Positions 33,401 through 42,955 of a DNA stretch of 64,000 nucleotides are shown here, one piece after another. Source of the stretch: Neodiprion pinetum (taxonomy: Eukaryota; Arthropoda; Insecta; Hymenoptera; Diprionidae); contig NC_060233.1 of the NCBI RefSeq assembly GCF_021155775.2, forward strand, positions 23,911,456 through 23,975,455, written 5' to 3'. The notes beneath the pieces are model-generated. The model saw nothing but the letters and a program-made list of their open reading frames with translations. It ran no database searches and was not told the DNA's origin. Numbering within the stretch: position 1 is the first letter of the stretch; every line of letters begins with the position of its first letter. Position numbers and translations under genes: made by a program.

Positions 33401-35836
33401 TTTAGCTACTGAATGCATATCGGCTTGACTGCGAAGGTGTTCCGGTACCCCATACTTCTTTCTAAAATCGCTTGCTATACCGGAACTCATTTCAAGATCT
33501 ACAGAAACGGTATGCGCATAATTGTCAAGTCTATCAAAAACGCTTTCGTGTACTTCAATAATGTTTGGATTTTCAATATCAGCTGTTCTAATTATTTTCA
33601 AATAGTCTGAATATTTTGGAAATGAGTCTACAGATTTAATTATTAGATTGTCACTATCGTTTCCACTATCAGATGACTCCGACGATTGGGTAATACCGTC
33701 GGTAACAGGGACTGGATTGCGCGACAATGCATCTGCGTTACTGTTAAGTCGTCCAGCCTTGTGTTTGAATTCATACTCGTAATCTCGTAACTTGAGCCTC
33801 CATCGTATTAGTCGCTGCCCGGGATCTTTAATCGAGTCGATCCAGCGCAATGGCTCATGATCACTAACCAGTGTGAATTTTCGGCCATAAAGGTAAGGTC
33901 GAAAATGTAGTACGGCATATAGAGCTGCTAAACACTCTTTCTCAGTTGTAAAATAATTTTGTTCCGCTTTGCTCAGAGCACGAGACAGGTAGGCGACGGG
34001 CATGTCATAACCGTCCACTTCCTGGCTCAAAACGGCTCCGATTGCATAGTCGGATGCGTCGGTAGTTAACGTGAATTGTTTTTTGAAATTTGGGTACTGC
34101 AAGATAGGATATTGGCATAGATATTTCCTTAAAATTTTGAAACTTTTCTTTTGATCTTTTCCCCAAATAAATGGTGATTCTTTCTTTAATAAGTCTGTAA
34201 GAGGCCTAGCCTTTCCCGCAAAATCTTTAATAAAACGCCTGTAGTAACCGGCTAGTCCCAGAAATTGTCTAATGTTCTTAGGATTTTTAGGTTGTGGAAA
34301 ATGTCGAACCGCCGTAATTTTCTTCGGGTCCGGTCTAACTCCTGATCTGCCAATAATATGGCCTAAATAAGCCACTTCTGTTTTTAGAAATTCGCATTTA
34401 TCTGGTTGTAACGTTAATCTAGCGTCTTTTAATTTGTTAAATAACCGGCGGATTTTCTTGCCGTGTTCTTCTAAATTCTTTGCATAAACTACGATGTCGT
34501 CTAAATAAACGAAAACTTCGACTCCTTGTAGTCCGCGTAATGTTCGATCCATTAATCTTTGAAATGTAGCGGGCGCGTTTTTAAGCCCTTCAGGCATTCT
34601 AAGATATTCGTAATGACCGTTTGGTGTTGTGAATGCGGTTTTTGCTCTATCTTGGGGGTCCATTTCAATTTGTTGGAAACCGCTGGCAAGATCGAAAGTT
34701 GAAAAATATCGCGCTTCACCGAGATGATCAAGAATGTCTGTAATGTTAGGTAATGGATACGCGTCCCCAATTGTCTTTTCATTCAATTTCCGAAAATCAA
34801 TTACCATGCGCCATCGTTTTCTACCCGCAGAATCTGGTTTTTTGGGTACAATCCACACGGGTGAATTATACGGTGAATTTGAAGGAACTATTATTCCGTT
34901 GTCAATTTTAATTTTGATTTGGTTTTCAATCTCGGTTTTGTGAATTGGAGGGAACCGGTATTGTCGCGTATTAATCGGTATATCATCCTCGGTTGGTATA
35001 CGATGCTGAATTCCGGGTGTAGATTTTAATTTATCTCCAGGTAAATGGAATAATTCCGGATATTCCTCAATGATATCTAATACGTGATCGCGTTCCTCTA
35101 TATTTAAATGATCTAGATGCAATTTTGATTGAATTTCTGTAAATCGATCAGTCACTACAGGTTCTAAATTTAAGTCTTCTGAACTTGAATCGTGATATTC
35201 ATGCTCCTCCGGAAAGTTGTGATATTCAAAAGGTATCACTTCCTGTGGTGGAATCTCTATCTCAATATCTCTATCCAAGGTATTAATTGCAAGAACATGG
35301 CATACGCCATCTTGTACCGAGACTGCAGCTTCACCAATGTATACGCCGTCTATGGTTTCTACGCGTGGCAAATATGCTTCTTTTGTGCCACAACTGATTA
35401 CGTCAATGCCAATGGCTTGCTTTGTGCGCGCACGAATTTTAAAGAAACGTTTTTGCGGTTTTGTTTCGGTATCGGAATGTTCTTCGTATCCGATAAATCG
35501 TATCGGTCTAATCGGGTCAGTTTTCGTTACCAAGGTGTTATGTGTGAAAGAGATCTCAGCCTTACGCTCGCGCAAATAATCTTTACCTAATATACCGTCG
35601 CAATTTAGCAAAAAGGTTGATCGTACGACGTGAAATTTACTTGGTTCGTTTTGTAAAGTCAAATTTGTTATTCCCAAAGTTTTTACTTTATCGGTTGTTA
35701 TTCCCGTAATCGTGGAAATTTCGTCTACACTGATTAAAACGTCAGGATGTAAAACATTAGCTTTAATTAGACTGATATCTGCGCCGGTGTCTATTAGAAA
35801 AATTGCTGAGTGTTCTTTTAATTCAGGAGCTGTCAT
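30467..35836 (-). CDS. pol: Pol polyprotein with embedded macro domain, unit 2
   Basis: 1789 residues, the same protein as in unit 1 as given by translation, with every motif preserved: protease DTG, YLDD, RNase H, macro domain, linker repeat, degenerate macro domain, HHCC finger and D,D-35-E core. The one nucleotide difference I noticed in the linker region (near 32525) is silent. Two intact copies show that the open frame is not a sequencing accident. Confidence 0.95.
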   Translation of the reverse strand: MTAPELKEHSAIFLIDTGADISLIKANVLHPDVLISVDEISTITGITTDKVKTLGITNLTLQNEPSKFHVVRSTFLLNCDGILGKDYLRERKAEISFTHNTLVTKTDPIRPIRFIGYEEHSDTETKPQKRFFKIRARTKQAIGIDVISCGTKEAYLPRVETIDGVYIGEAAVSVQDGVCHVLAINTLDRDIEIEIPPQEVIPFEYHNFPEEHEYHDSSSEDLNLEPVVTDRFTEIQSKLHLDHLNIEERDHVLDIIEEYPELFHLPGDKLKSTPGIQHRIPTEDDIPINTRQYRFPPIHKTEIENQIKIKIDNGIIVPSNSPYNSPVWIVPKKPDSAGRKRWRMVIDFRKLNEKTIGDAYPLPNITDILDHLGEARYFSTFDLASGFQQIEMDPQDRAKTAFTTPNGHYEYLRMPEGLKNAPATFQRLMDRTLRGLQGVEVFVYLDDIVVYAKNLEEHGKKIRRLFNKLKDARLTLQPDKCEFLKTEVAYLGHIIGRSGVRPDPKKITAVRHFPQPKNPKNIRQFLGLAGYYRRFIKDFAGKARPLTDLLKKESPFIWGKDQKKSFKILRKYLCQYPILQYPNFKKQFTLTTDASDYAIGAVLSQEVDGYDMPVAYLSRALSKAEQNYFTTEKECLAALYAVLHFRPYLYGRKFTLVSDHEPLRWIDSIKDPGQRLIRWRLKLRDYEYEFKHKAGRLNSNADALSRNPVPVTDGITQSSESSDSGNDSDNLIIKSVDSFPKYSDYLKIIRTADIENPNIIEVHESVFDRLDNYAHTVSVDLEMSSGIASDFRKKYGVPEHLRSQADMHSVAKLELPDQKIYYIMTKLNFWDKPEYEDMYLSLINFRKILEDDSVKTVRIPRMGCGLDKLAWNKVRTMLRFIFGGTGIKIFACTNLKLIENQKLQTIFAIMNPGSNLKVRTKPNQWKILPIDSKISKLPAPKIKRPLAKSDSVPRKKSADETFCPKTKTTIEPDENAISTRTRSRARTTAGSRQAVSEDSSDDESSEPPAYRRQRSILPNLGLEQPTTSQGTQQPEQTDVQIDDDDVESDSEPENITVKLKSPRDRDSDSDDDVFLQTEASRKAKLSIDPKELRKSFDLFNKSLRERSNLNPKELQDSFELFDKTLHERSLLDNSNHSDADEVGLPGHISEGEELDETIREVLDENDETDDDELNNKIEKFLEKVNRNQGNNSEAGQTNTNQTNLNESVVSRPLQKSALPTPIVAPRPIALSTPYPLNMIPELNETGDISVKSKVSKTPRRLQPQLDFRDLPTRIEITESIPPDLETVSPLKFPKTGYHSGNNISFSRENLTYRKDNYVHFISIDSEFSTPVSRLLNDLELINADDHRGAKPKLGQVIITKTGKYSIFSLVVKRKHFDKIELHNVKVALGNLKTTLLDLKIKTFRISKLGDMTDELSIDISNLLIDIFENEDIDITICSGITEIPPSEIRLGIISEMHSGLMGGHKGVTKTYRRIRERFYWPRMREDISNFIRRCESCQEQKLVRVKTREPMLITDTPSEPFEKISLDTVGPLPQTPSGNKHILTMQDNLTKFCIAVPIPDIRAETVAHAMVKHLILHFGSPKTILTDRGTSFVNKLLQELAKLFKIKHITTSSYRPQSNGALERSHIVLTEYIKHYIDEFDDWDELVQFAMFSYNTAVHEATNFTPYELVFGRIARCPTSFDTDENHLTYNSYLEDLMIRLNEMQALAATNLVQAKERSKMYYDRTAHPFKGKAGDMVRVQIEARKGKFSKRYQGPYRIVKVLENNNVVLEGNNGERFVKHVDKLELAY
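33132..33587 (-). other. TARG1/OARD1-type macro domain inside Pol, unit 2
   Basis: Same domain as 23090-23545, shifted by 10042 bases; Lys826, SSGIA and GCGLD are unchanged. The degenerate second domain is at 31517-31907. Confidence 0.88.
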
Positions 35837-35841
35837 CCTGA

Positions 35842-37161
35842 TCAGTGGCGATTCTCGATCTGGTCCGCGCGTATCGTTGCACCGGCCGGCGGTTCCGCGA
35901 AACGGACCGTCGGTTGACGCTCGGGCGTCGCGTACCTCGCCGTTGCGTCCGGACGACGAGTCGCGTTCAAGTTTAAAGATTCAACTGTTTCGGACGTTCT
36001 ACGCGGAGATGGTGATCGTGTTCTGACGTTCGAATTATCAAACCTCGCTTGATTAAAACCGGACTGCTGATTCGGGTCGTATGAACGGGTGTTTGAATTT
36101 GGCGAATTCGATCTGCCCGTATTTAAACTTGCTCCCGGCGATCCCGATCTCTGTGGAATCGATGCAGGATTTATTGTGGGCGGATATCCATAAGGTGGTA
36201 AATACGGATATGTCATCGGCGGATAATAATACGGGTATTGTGGAAAATAAGGCGGATATTGATAACCACGCGGTTGCTGGTGCTGCAACTGTGTGTGAGC
36301 GGGCATGCCGTATGAGTAATAACCCCTCGGTTCGGGTGATCGTCGATCGGCGACGTTTGCCGTCGAGTGTCTGTACATTGCCGCGTTCGGCGACGGGCTT
36401 CTCGCGCGTGTCTCCGCTCCGTCTGAGATGCCATAATTCGAATACAATCGCGGCGCGTTATTTTGGTTATAGATCATTGGAGAGTTCGGTCGCGAAATTT
36501 GTACTCTCTGCGTTTCTCCGGAAGATATTATTCCCTGGCGCATACGATTTTCTGTTTTTCGCGCTAACTTAAACGCTTCTTCCAATGTCTTTACGCGTCC
36601 TTCAACATATCTTTCGATAGCTTCAGGTAGTCCTCGAATATAAGCATCCAACGCGTTCACTTGTAGAACTTTCATTACCGCGTCGACCTCAGTTTTTCCG
36701 TACTCGTCTTCTAAAGCTACGCGAGCTGCACTGACCAAGATTTTTAATCGATCGTAGAAATCGCTCACGTTTTCATCACGTTTCATCCGTATATTCGCGA
36801 TCTCTTGTTGATAATACGGATAAGTCTTTTCAGCTGCAAATCGACTTTTCAGATGTTTTATTAATTCGTTGACCGTATTGAAAGTTTCGCCATATGTACT
36901 GTCGCGAGCTGCTCCTTGCAATTTTCCTAGAACGCACTTTACATATGCGCCTTCCGAATTCGGCGGAACATACACCGAACCGTTTTGCACGTCTTGTAAG
37001 AAATCTTTCAAACGAATGTTTTTCCCGTCAAAATATGGAATATTAAGCGTACTGTGTTGTAGCGCGAAGCACTCCACCATTGACGCCATCATTGCATTAC
37101 TCGCGTCTAGGGCGGATACATTGGTTCGGTCCGCGCTCTGGTTTCCCGTTTCGTTAGGCAT
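35842..37161 (-). CDS. gag: Gag, unit 2
   Basis: 439 residues, differing from unit 1 at residue 210 (Gly here, Glu in unit 1, from C/T at 36533/26491). It is otherwise the same capsid-like N-terminal half and Arg-Ser-Pro/Tyr-Pro-rich C-terminal half without a zinc knuckle, and the same TGA-5 nt-ATG junction to pol. Confidence 0.92.
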   Translation of the reverse strand: MPNETGNQSADRTNVSALDASNAMMASMVECFALQHSTLNIPYFDGKNIRLKDFLQDVQNGSVYVPPNSEGAYVKCVLGKLQGAARDSTYGETFNTVNELIKHLKSRFAAEKTYPYYQQEIANIRMKRDENVSDFYDRLKILVSAARVALEDEYGKTEVDAVMKVLQVNALDAYIRGLPEAIERYVEGRVKTLEEAFKLARKTENRMRQGIISSGETQRVQISRPNSPMIYNQNNAPRLYSNYGISDGAETRARSPSPNAAMYRHSTANVADRRSPEPRGYYSYGMPAHTQLQHQQPRGYQYPPYFPQYPYYYPPMTYPYLPPYGYPPTINPASIPQRSGSPGASLNTGRSNSPNSNTRSYDPNQQSGFNQARFDNSNVRTRSPSPRRTSETVESLNLNATRRPDATARYATPERQPTVRFAEPPAGATIRADQIENRH

Positions 37162-37497
37162 TTCAAAATCGAGAAAGGTTGTTTATGCACACGAAATAAT
37201 TCAGGCCAATTTCAGGCAAATATTGAGAACACAGTTAATACACAAATGACCAGTGGAAAATTCGGCAATATACGATATCAGGATATTATGACATATACAT
37301 ACAAATACACAAGTAATAATTCGCAGAGTTTCATGCACAATTGGTCGTTAATTATATAATTATTATCTAGAAAGAAAGATACTTGTTTTTTTTTTTTTTT
37401 TGCGTTTGACCAGTTTTTCAATTTTAACACAAAAATTGAAATTTGAAATTTTTTTTTTTTTTTTTTTATTTAAACAAATCTCACTTTTAGCAACAAC

Positions 37498-37515
37498 ATC
37501 CCACCGCTGCCACCA
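37498..37515 (-). other. primer binding site, tRNA-Leu, unit 2
   Basis: Identical 18-base tRNA-Leu complement, 7 bases inside the 5' LTR of unit 2. Confidence 0.85.
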
Positions 37516-37522
37516 ATTCTTG

Positions 37523-39148
37523 TGTTACGTGGGGGTGAGGGTGTACTGAGCGGTGGTAGTTAATGATTAACTGAATAATCAAGCTCCCACGTAACGACAG
37601 TGAATAATTATTAAAACTAAGAGAAGACCTACCTTTCGATAAGCCGGTAATTTGTAGGATCGTGTTGCTATAGTCCTGTACAGGTCTGTGAGGTTTGTTT
37701 GAATTGTTGAGGCAATTTTATAATAAAGAAAGTGGGAAGAAGGTCGTTCAAAATAAATGTTTAATATGATTCAACTGGTAAAAGATGAAGTATATTCTGT
37801 TTCTGTATATGAGCCGAAAATAACAATTTATAAAGTGTTCAAGTTCATACAAATCGTGTGTTATAATATTCTAAAGGATATTATTATTTGGTACCAGGAA
37901 CATCTACTCTGAACGATGGTTAACTAGTTGGTCGTGATTATTGGATTGTATCTCTCTTTTTAGATTATCTTGAATCAAATATATATATATAATGGTTAAG
38001 TCTTATTCGTTAATTCTTGGAAACAATAAGTACGATTTAATTGGGGGTAGTGAAGCTAGCCACCAATTCTAGACTTGATTTTGAATGAAAATTACTGAAG
38101 TAGATTTTGATTATAAAGGTGAAACAAGAATTCGTTTAATTTCGAAGATTAACACTCGGATTGACTTAGCTTTAGGTGAATCGGTCGACGAGATTGAGAG
38201 CCGTCGGATCGTGTCGGTCTGCGTCGGTAGAATGCTGGACCAGGAGCCTCACCTCAAGTTTGGAAGAGTTGATCAATCGAACGGTGTTGAACGTCGGTCA
38301 CTTAGTCTTTTAGATTTGGAATTATATTTAAGATTACCTGATTCGATTAAATCAGGGCCGAACTCAATTTAATTATGGAAAATGGAATATCATAAAAATG
38401 TCTATTCACAGAAGAGATGAGATTTAGTAAAGAACAGAAAAGATGGAAATGTAGAAGAAAGTGAGTCTCTTGCAGCTAACAGAATAACTGAATGCTCGAA
38501 TTTGACGAATTAGCGCGAGACTTTAGGCCGGTCACAACTAAGATCTTCCGAACGCTACTATTGCTCGAGAGGGCTAATCCGGGTTTACGTCCACGCACTT
38601 CGCGACTTGACAGACGTAAGACATGGCTGCTTGGGCCAGAGGGTATTAATAGGAAAAAAATCTGCAGTTGCAACAAGTTGCAACAGTAATTAGCCAATTA
38701 AGTGCGGGGGCGACCTCCCGGTGTCCAAATCTACACGGTCAGCGTTAGTTCGCGTCATTCGATGGTATTCCGACGATTCTCAATCTCGTCGCTTATACGT
38801 ACAAGATGTTAACAGAAGGTATCTTAAGATAATTCTCACGCATTCATCCACACATCTTAACAAAGAATCTATTTTAATTTGAGGGTTCCAAAGGTAGTGG
38901 TTTATCCTAATTATTGATGATAATTTTGACTTAAAAAGAGAGATATTCCCGGGCTGAGCGCCGCTGTTACTAGGTCAGTAATTTTATAGCGCGATTCCTG
39001 GTGTCAGCAAATAAGATACAATGTCAGCGGATGCCGAGGACTGTACGTGACCTTATTAGAATATGAGATTGTTATGTAATAATTAAAGAAATGAAATGAA
39101 ATGGAATTTTGAAAAAGGTACGCCAAGGCAGTACGTCGGGGCGTAACA
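37523..39148 (-). repeat. gypsy family 1 LTR, 5' LTR of unit 2
   Basis: 1626 bp, outermost 5' LTR of the array on the minus strand. It is followed by CCAA (39149-39152), which matches the four bases before the LTR at 17440. Transcription of unit 2 should start in this LTR and run leftward. Confidence 0.92.
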
Positions 39149-39205
39149 CCAACATAACTGTTTCGTGAAAAAAATTAGCCGTCTCAGATTCATTGTCCCC
39201 AAGTC
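39149..39205. mobile_element. remaining part of the split palindromic MITE
   Basis: Starts with the duplicated CCAA and continues with aattagccgtctcagattcattg and ccccaagt, matching the right end of the intact MITE at 56118-56457. Together with 17300-17439 it makes up the pre-insertion MITE half. Confidence 0.75.
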
Positions 39206-39815
39206 TACCTACACCATGTTGTATTAGACGTAAATGAACTAAACTAGAATCCAAGTAAGCCACTTCAAAGAGCACACACATAAATCTACAAAAAATCTTA
39301 TTTTAAGGACTATTGTATCATGATGAAATATTTAAGCCGCTCAGTTTAAGTACTGTCTAGAAAAGTCAGAACTTTTCAGTGTATCGCGAAATACGTTTAT
39401 TTCTTATTTTCCAATACTTTTTGACACTTTTCAGTTTTCTGTGTCCTAGATCATTTTCTAATGCCAAGCCGCGTTGTCGTTCTCAGGATTCATCTGAATT
39501 CTGTTCCCGAACGTCACCGATGGACACTCTCGCCGCCGTGCTTCAAGTATAAGAAAATATCCTCGTGACGTCAGAGCCTGGTTGTCGGCACCACTTTATC
39601 ACCATATATCCTAAGTTTTTAATTTTAATGGAGGCAAGTCGTAGTTCTTGGGCTTTCAAATTACTCATGTCACATAAATTAATGAAACGTAATTAATAAT
39701 ATGTCTGTTCTACCATACACACGCTAAAATACACAGTCAACGGTCAGCTGTCAGCTTGGTTGCATTAGTTTGATTTTTTTCCACCAGATGACGCATTGCA
39801 AAGTAATAATCCCAA

Positions 39816-39876
39816 TATAAGGAAACGCTCTGCCGAATCGTGTTCAGTTCTTGATCAGATTTTACGAGAGCAACGC
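39816..39876 (+). promoter_or_regulatory. candidate core promoter: TATA, initiator, MTE-like
   Basis: TATAAGG begins at 39816, and a full arthropod initiator TTCAGTT has its A at 39846, exactly 30 bases downstream. CGAGAGCAACGC at 39865-39876 matches the motif-ten-element consensus at 11 of 12 positions, but starts at +20 rather than +18. The combination in the right order is unlikely by chance, but no coding exon is recognised downstream. Confidence 0.45.
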
Positions 39877-40559
39877 AACGGACTGAAGTCAATCTGTGTA
39901 TCGTTCATGAGTGTGTTTAAGAACTTAAATTAGCAATCTCTCATCGATACACGACCTTCCTTCAATTGTTTATTGTGCAGTATTGAGTACAGTATATGAA
40001 GTGTCATTTTGCATTCAATGATCATCACTGAGCGAATACTATCTTATTTGGGTGCTTCTAGGCCAGAAATTCACCTTCACAAGGCTTTAGTCAATTCTCA
40101 ACCTTGCTGGCTACCCTTTAGTCGCTCTCTGCCTTGAGGTCTAATCTTCCGCGTATCCAGAAGCTTTAGGATTATGGTCTCATCTGTGAGGACCAGTTAC
40201 TACGCGATTTCACAGATAGACCATCTGACAAAGGGTTACACATTTTCTCTTAATTCATTGCTTTTACATTTGCCTCTCAACAGTTCCTACAGCCAACCCT
40301 GAATCCTAATAGTAAGCCAAATCTTCGTGCTATTTGAAACAATTACAGTTTATTACTATATTTTTTGCACAGCTAGATCAAAAAGAAGTGTGGTTGTCGT
40401 ATCGTACGGATCGTATCATATGTGTGTTTTTCAAATTTCTATCTCCCAGCAATGAATTTTCTCGTAACTAATGATACTGCACATCGGCATATCATTTATT
40501 AGACGGCTTTGACCGTCTTGCGTGGCTTCCCATCAGAAGCGTAAGATTCCAACACGTAA

Positions 40560-40802
40560 ACATTCATCTACATACATTCTTACATCGGGTGCTCAAGAGA
40601 CGAAAACTTTCTATTCACATATACCAAGCACAAGAAAACAAATTTGAACTCACTGGTGATGAGAGGAATTAACGACAACAGAGTCAGGGCGGCTAGGTGG
40701 TCTAGTGGAGTAAGGCTCCAGTCAAGCATCTCTAGATACCAGGTTTGATTCCTGGCTCCGTCGTTAATTTTTCGAAATCACCAATTTTTCAAATTTATAT
40801 CT
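40560..40802 (+). repeat. tRNA-derived SINE with A and B boxes
   Basis: The core 40687-40765 has TGGTCTAGTGG, a perfect A-box (TRGYNNANNGG), and GGTTTGATTCC, a B-box with one mismatch, the latter in a perfect 5-bp T-stem (ccagg/cctgg). Flanking DNA from gagacgaaaa to ttcgaaatcacc is shared with 51183-51370 inside the foldback element. The acceptor stem pairs poorly, so this is a SINE or tRNA pseudogene and not a working tRNA gene. Confidence 0.6.
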
Positions 40803-41960
40803 CCCATAAATTTTTAACGTTGGTTAACCATAAAAACGAATCAAATACAGACTATAAACTGCACTTTTATAAAAAATGTGGTGCACAGTTGATTTCAGCA
40901 TATTCAAAATCTGAAGTAGATTGATAGTTATTTATAATTGTATACGTCATAATATTGTTGATTTTACGATATTTTGATGGTTATAAAAAAAACTTGAAAA
41001 ACTGTTAAGACTACAAAACATATTCTTGTACACGAAACTATCTACATACTCGTATAGTAAGATGAACTATCGTCGTGGGGTTAACTGCACCATCGTCATA
41101 GTATGAGAAACTATGAATGTGTTCCCAATTCGAAATGCGTTTTTCATCGTGCGGAAAGATGAATAAGTCAAGCAAATTTCTTAATAGAACAAAAGCCTTC
41201 TTGTCATGATCGAATGAAGTATTGATTCGAGTAAATCTTTTGATGTGTTTCCGAAATTGAGTCAACTGAACATCATTTCATGTGAAGCTTATGTACCGTT
41301 GCTCCAAGTCGCATATTCGTTGACAGAAACAATTAGATATATCAAATACAATAATTACATAAATCTAGTAAACAAAAAATTTACATCGATTGAATGCCAT
41401 ACTTTGTTGGTCGAACCGGAGCTTGTTTGGCGTAACTGGTTGAATCAGTTGCACTAATTTGTTTACTGTATAAGACGAACACCATATGCTTCTAAAGAAG
41501 TAGAAGGTACTTATATTCATCGGAAACATCAGTATACTAATACTATGTACGGCCACTAGGCGGTGAACTTTCTCATTATGGAAGTAGCTTCAGTGATAGG
41601 TACAAAACAGGGTAGTCGACTAGGAAGCCGGATACGGATATCGTAAGATAAATGTGTCATTAGACCTATTCCAAACGAAGCTAACATAATACCTAGTGTC
41701 GAGTCATCGAAATCAAGATTTACGATGGATAAACCAAAACTATTGACACATATTTATTTCATACTTTCGCATATACAACAATAAGTTTTCCGATTTTATC
41801 CATTAAATTGTCAGGTAAATCTCAGAAAATTTTGAGCCAACAGAATTATAAATGATAAACTTCGAAGAATAAGTTTTGTGCGCTTGAATAACTTTAATAT
41901 TCAGTCAACGCCAAAGATTTTTATAACAACAAATTTCATTACCTGTTGCAGCCATTGAAC

Positions 41961-42937
41961 TGTAACAGGAAATAGGATAATCGTATCTAACTCAACGTCA
42001 GAGTCGAAATCCCTAATTATAAGGTATCCGCGGTTAATAAATAGCTTCCGAGTCACTTAAACTCATTTAAATATTACGCGTCGTTACGCCATATTGACTC
42101 GAGACGAATAGGGTACAGACATTCAAATTCAGACTAGCGCGCAGGCGTCAAATTGTCGAGCGAATTATCGATCCAAGCCACGTGCGGCAGAAGCCGGCAC
42201 AACCACTCTTGCGTCAACCCCCGTATATAGTACATAGTTTTGTAGTTTGACTCTTGTGTCAACTTTCGCACGTAGTATTTCGTTATAATAATTTGGCTTC
42301 TATGTCAGCTTCAGTGGGTAGCGTTCGCGTGATTGGACTCTTGTGTCAACCCCGTGCCTATTACACGACTTTGTAATTCGACTTTTGTGTCGACCTTTAT
42401 ACGTGTCAATTACATAGTTTGACTCCTGTGTCAACCTTATTGTTAATGCAGTATATTTTGTGACTCGACTATTGTGTTAATTCCGTACTGTTTGACTCTT
42501 GTGTCAACTAGTGCGTAGTATTTTCTTGTAATTTGACTGTGGAATCAATTCCATCGTAATTGCGAGAGTCGGATTTCGACAACAATTTGTAAGTACAAAT
42601 AAACTTGTATATTCTGTCCAATTCTTCTATGATCTTGGAAATTTGGATTCTCCCTTCCTCGGGTCCCCAAATGAACTCCCTTGCGAATAGAGTCTATAAA
42701 TAAAACTATTATTGTTATTTGTTAGCCAACTGAGCTCAGCCGTTATTTCGTTTTCGTTAATTTTGATAACTAACTGGCGCCCAACATAATATAATAAAAT
42801 TGTCTGAGCCTCGAGAGCACTTGACCCAGGCCGCGTCGAGTAGAAGCAATTCAAAATAAAATATAGTTCAGTATAAATCGTCAACAATCTTAATAAATTG
42901 TTAAACAAATAGAAGGGAGTGAGTCGCTTCTGTCTCA
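41961..42937 (+). repeat. family 2 5' LTR
   Basis: 977 bp, TGTAACAGG...TCTCA. Two notable structures: an array of dyads TTGAC-(6 nt)-GTCAA between ~42201 and 42549, and an internal TGGCGCCCAAC at 42775-42785 that looks like a second primer-binding-site core. Both are also in the 3' LTR, so they were present when the element inserted. Confidence 0.85.
42201..42549 (+). promoter_or_regulatory. array of ~9 degenerate dyads in the LTR
   Basis: Variants of tttgactcttgtgtcaac occur at 42201, 42246, 42292, 42333, 42377, 42418, 42464, 42491 and 42532. Most are 41-46 bases apart, about four helical turns. The two half sites TTGAC and GTCAA are inverted, as for a dimeric DNA-binding protein. In the Drosophila gypsy element a repeated protein-binding array acts as enhancer/insulator; a comparable role here is inference. 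Confidence 0.55.
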
Positions 42938-42938
42938 A

Positions 42939-42955
42939 TGGCGCCCAACGTGAGG
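42939..42955 (+). other. primer binding site, tRNA-Lys, family 2
   Basis: TGGCGCCCAACGTGAGG, one base after the 5' LTR, matches the complement of the 3' end of insect tRNA-Lys (CTT) at 16 of 17 positions. Confidence 0.8.

Larger units (their letters stand above)
17436..39152 (-). mobile_element. tandem Ty3/gypsy array: LTR-internal-LTR-internal-LTR
   Basis: Three LTRs of exactly 1626 bp (17440-19065, 27481-29106, 37523-39148) alternate with two internal regions of 8415 and 8416 bp, all read on the minus strand. The array is bordered by one 4-bp duplication, CCAA at 17436-17439 and 39149-39152, so it behaves as a single insertion. By eye the two units differ at only a few positions (17573 vs LTR2/LTR3, one base near 19702/29743, one near 22485, 26491/36533, and the poly-T length), i.e. 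almost identical. The likeliest origin is unequal LTR-LTR recombination between sister or homologous copies, the reciprocal of solo-LTR formation; an assembly duplication is the alternative. Confidence 0.9.
39206..41956. other. intergenic with a candidate promoter and a SINE
   Basis: No recognisable protein-coding sequence. It holds a TATA/initiator promoter candidate (39816-39876) and a tRNA-derived SINE (40560-40802). The frames near 41038-41556 lack recognisable domains. Confidence 0.4.

Noticed and set aside
40687..40765. Functional tRNA gene
   Set aside because: Acceptor stem does not pair properly and the flanks are shared with another repeat copy, so it is a SINE.
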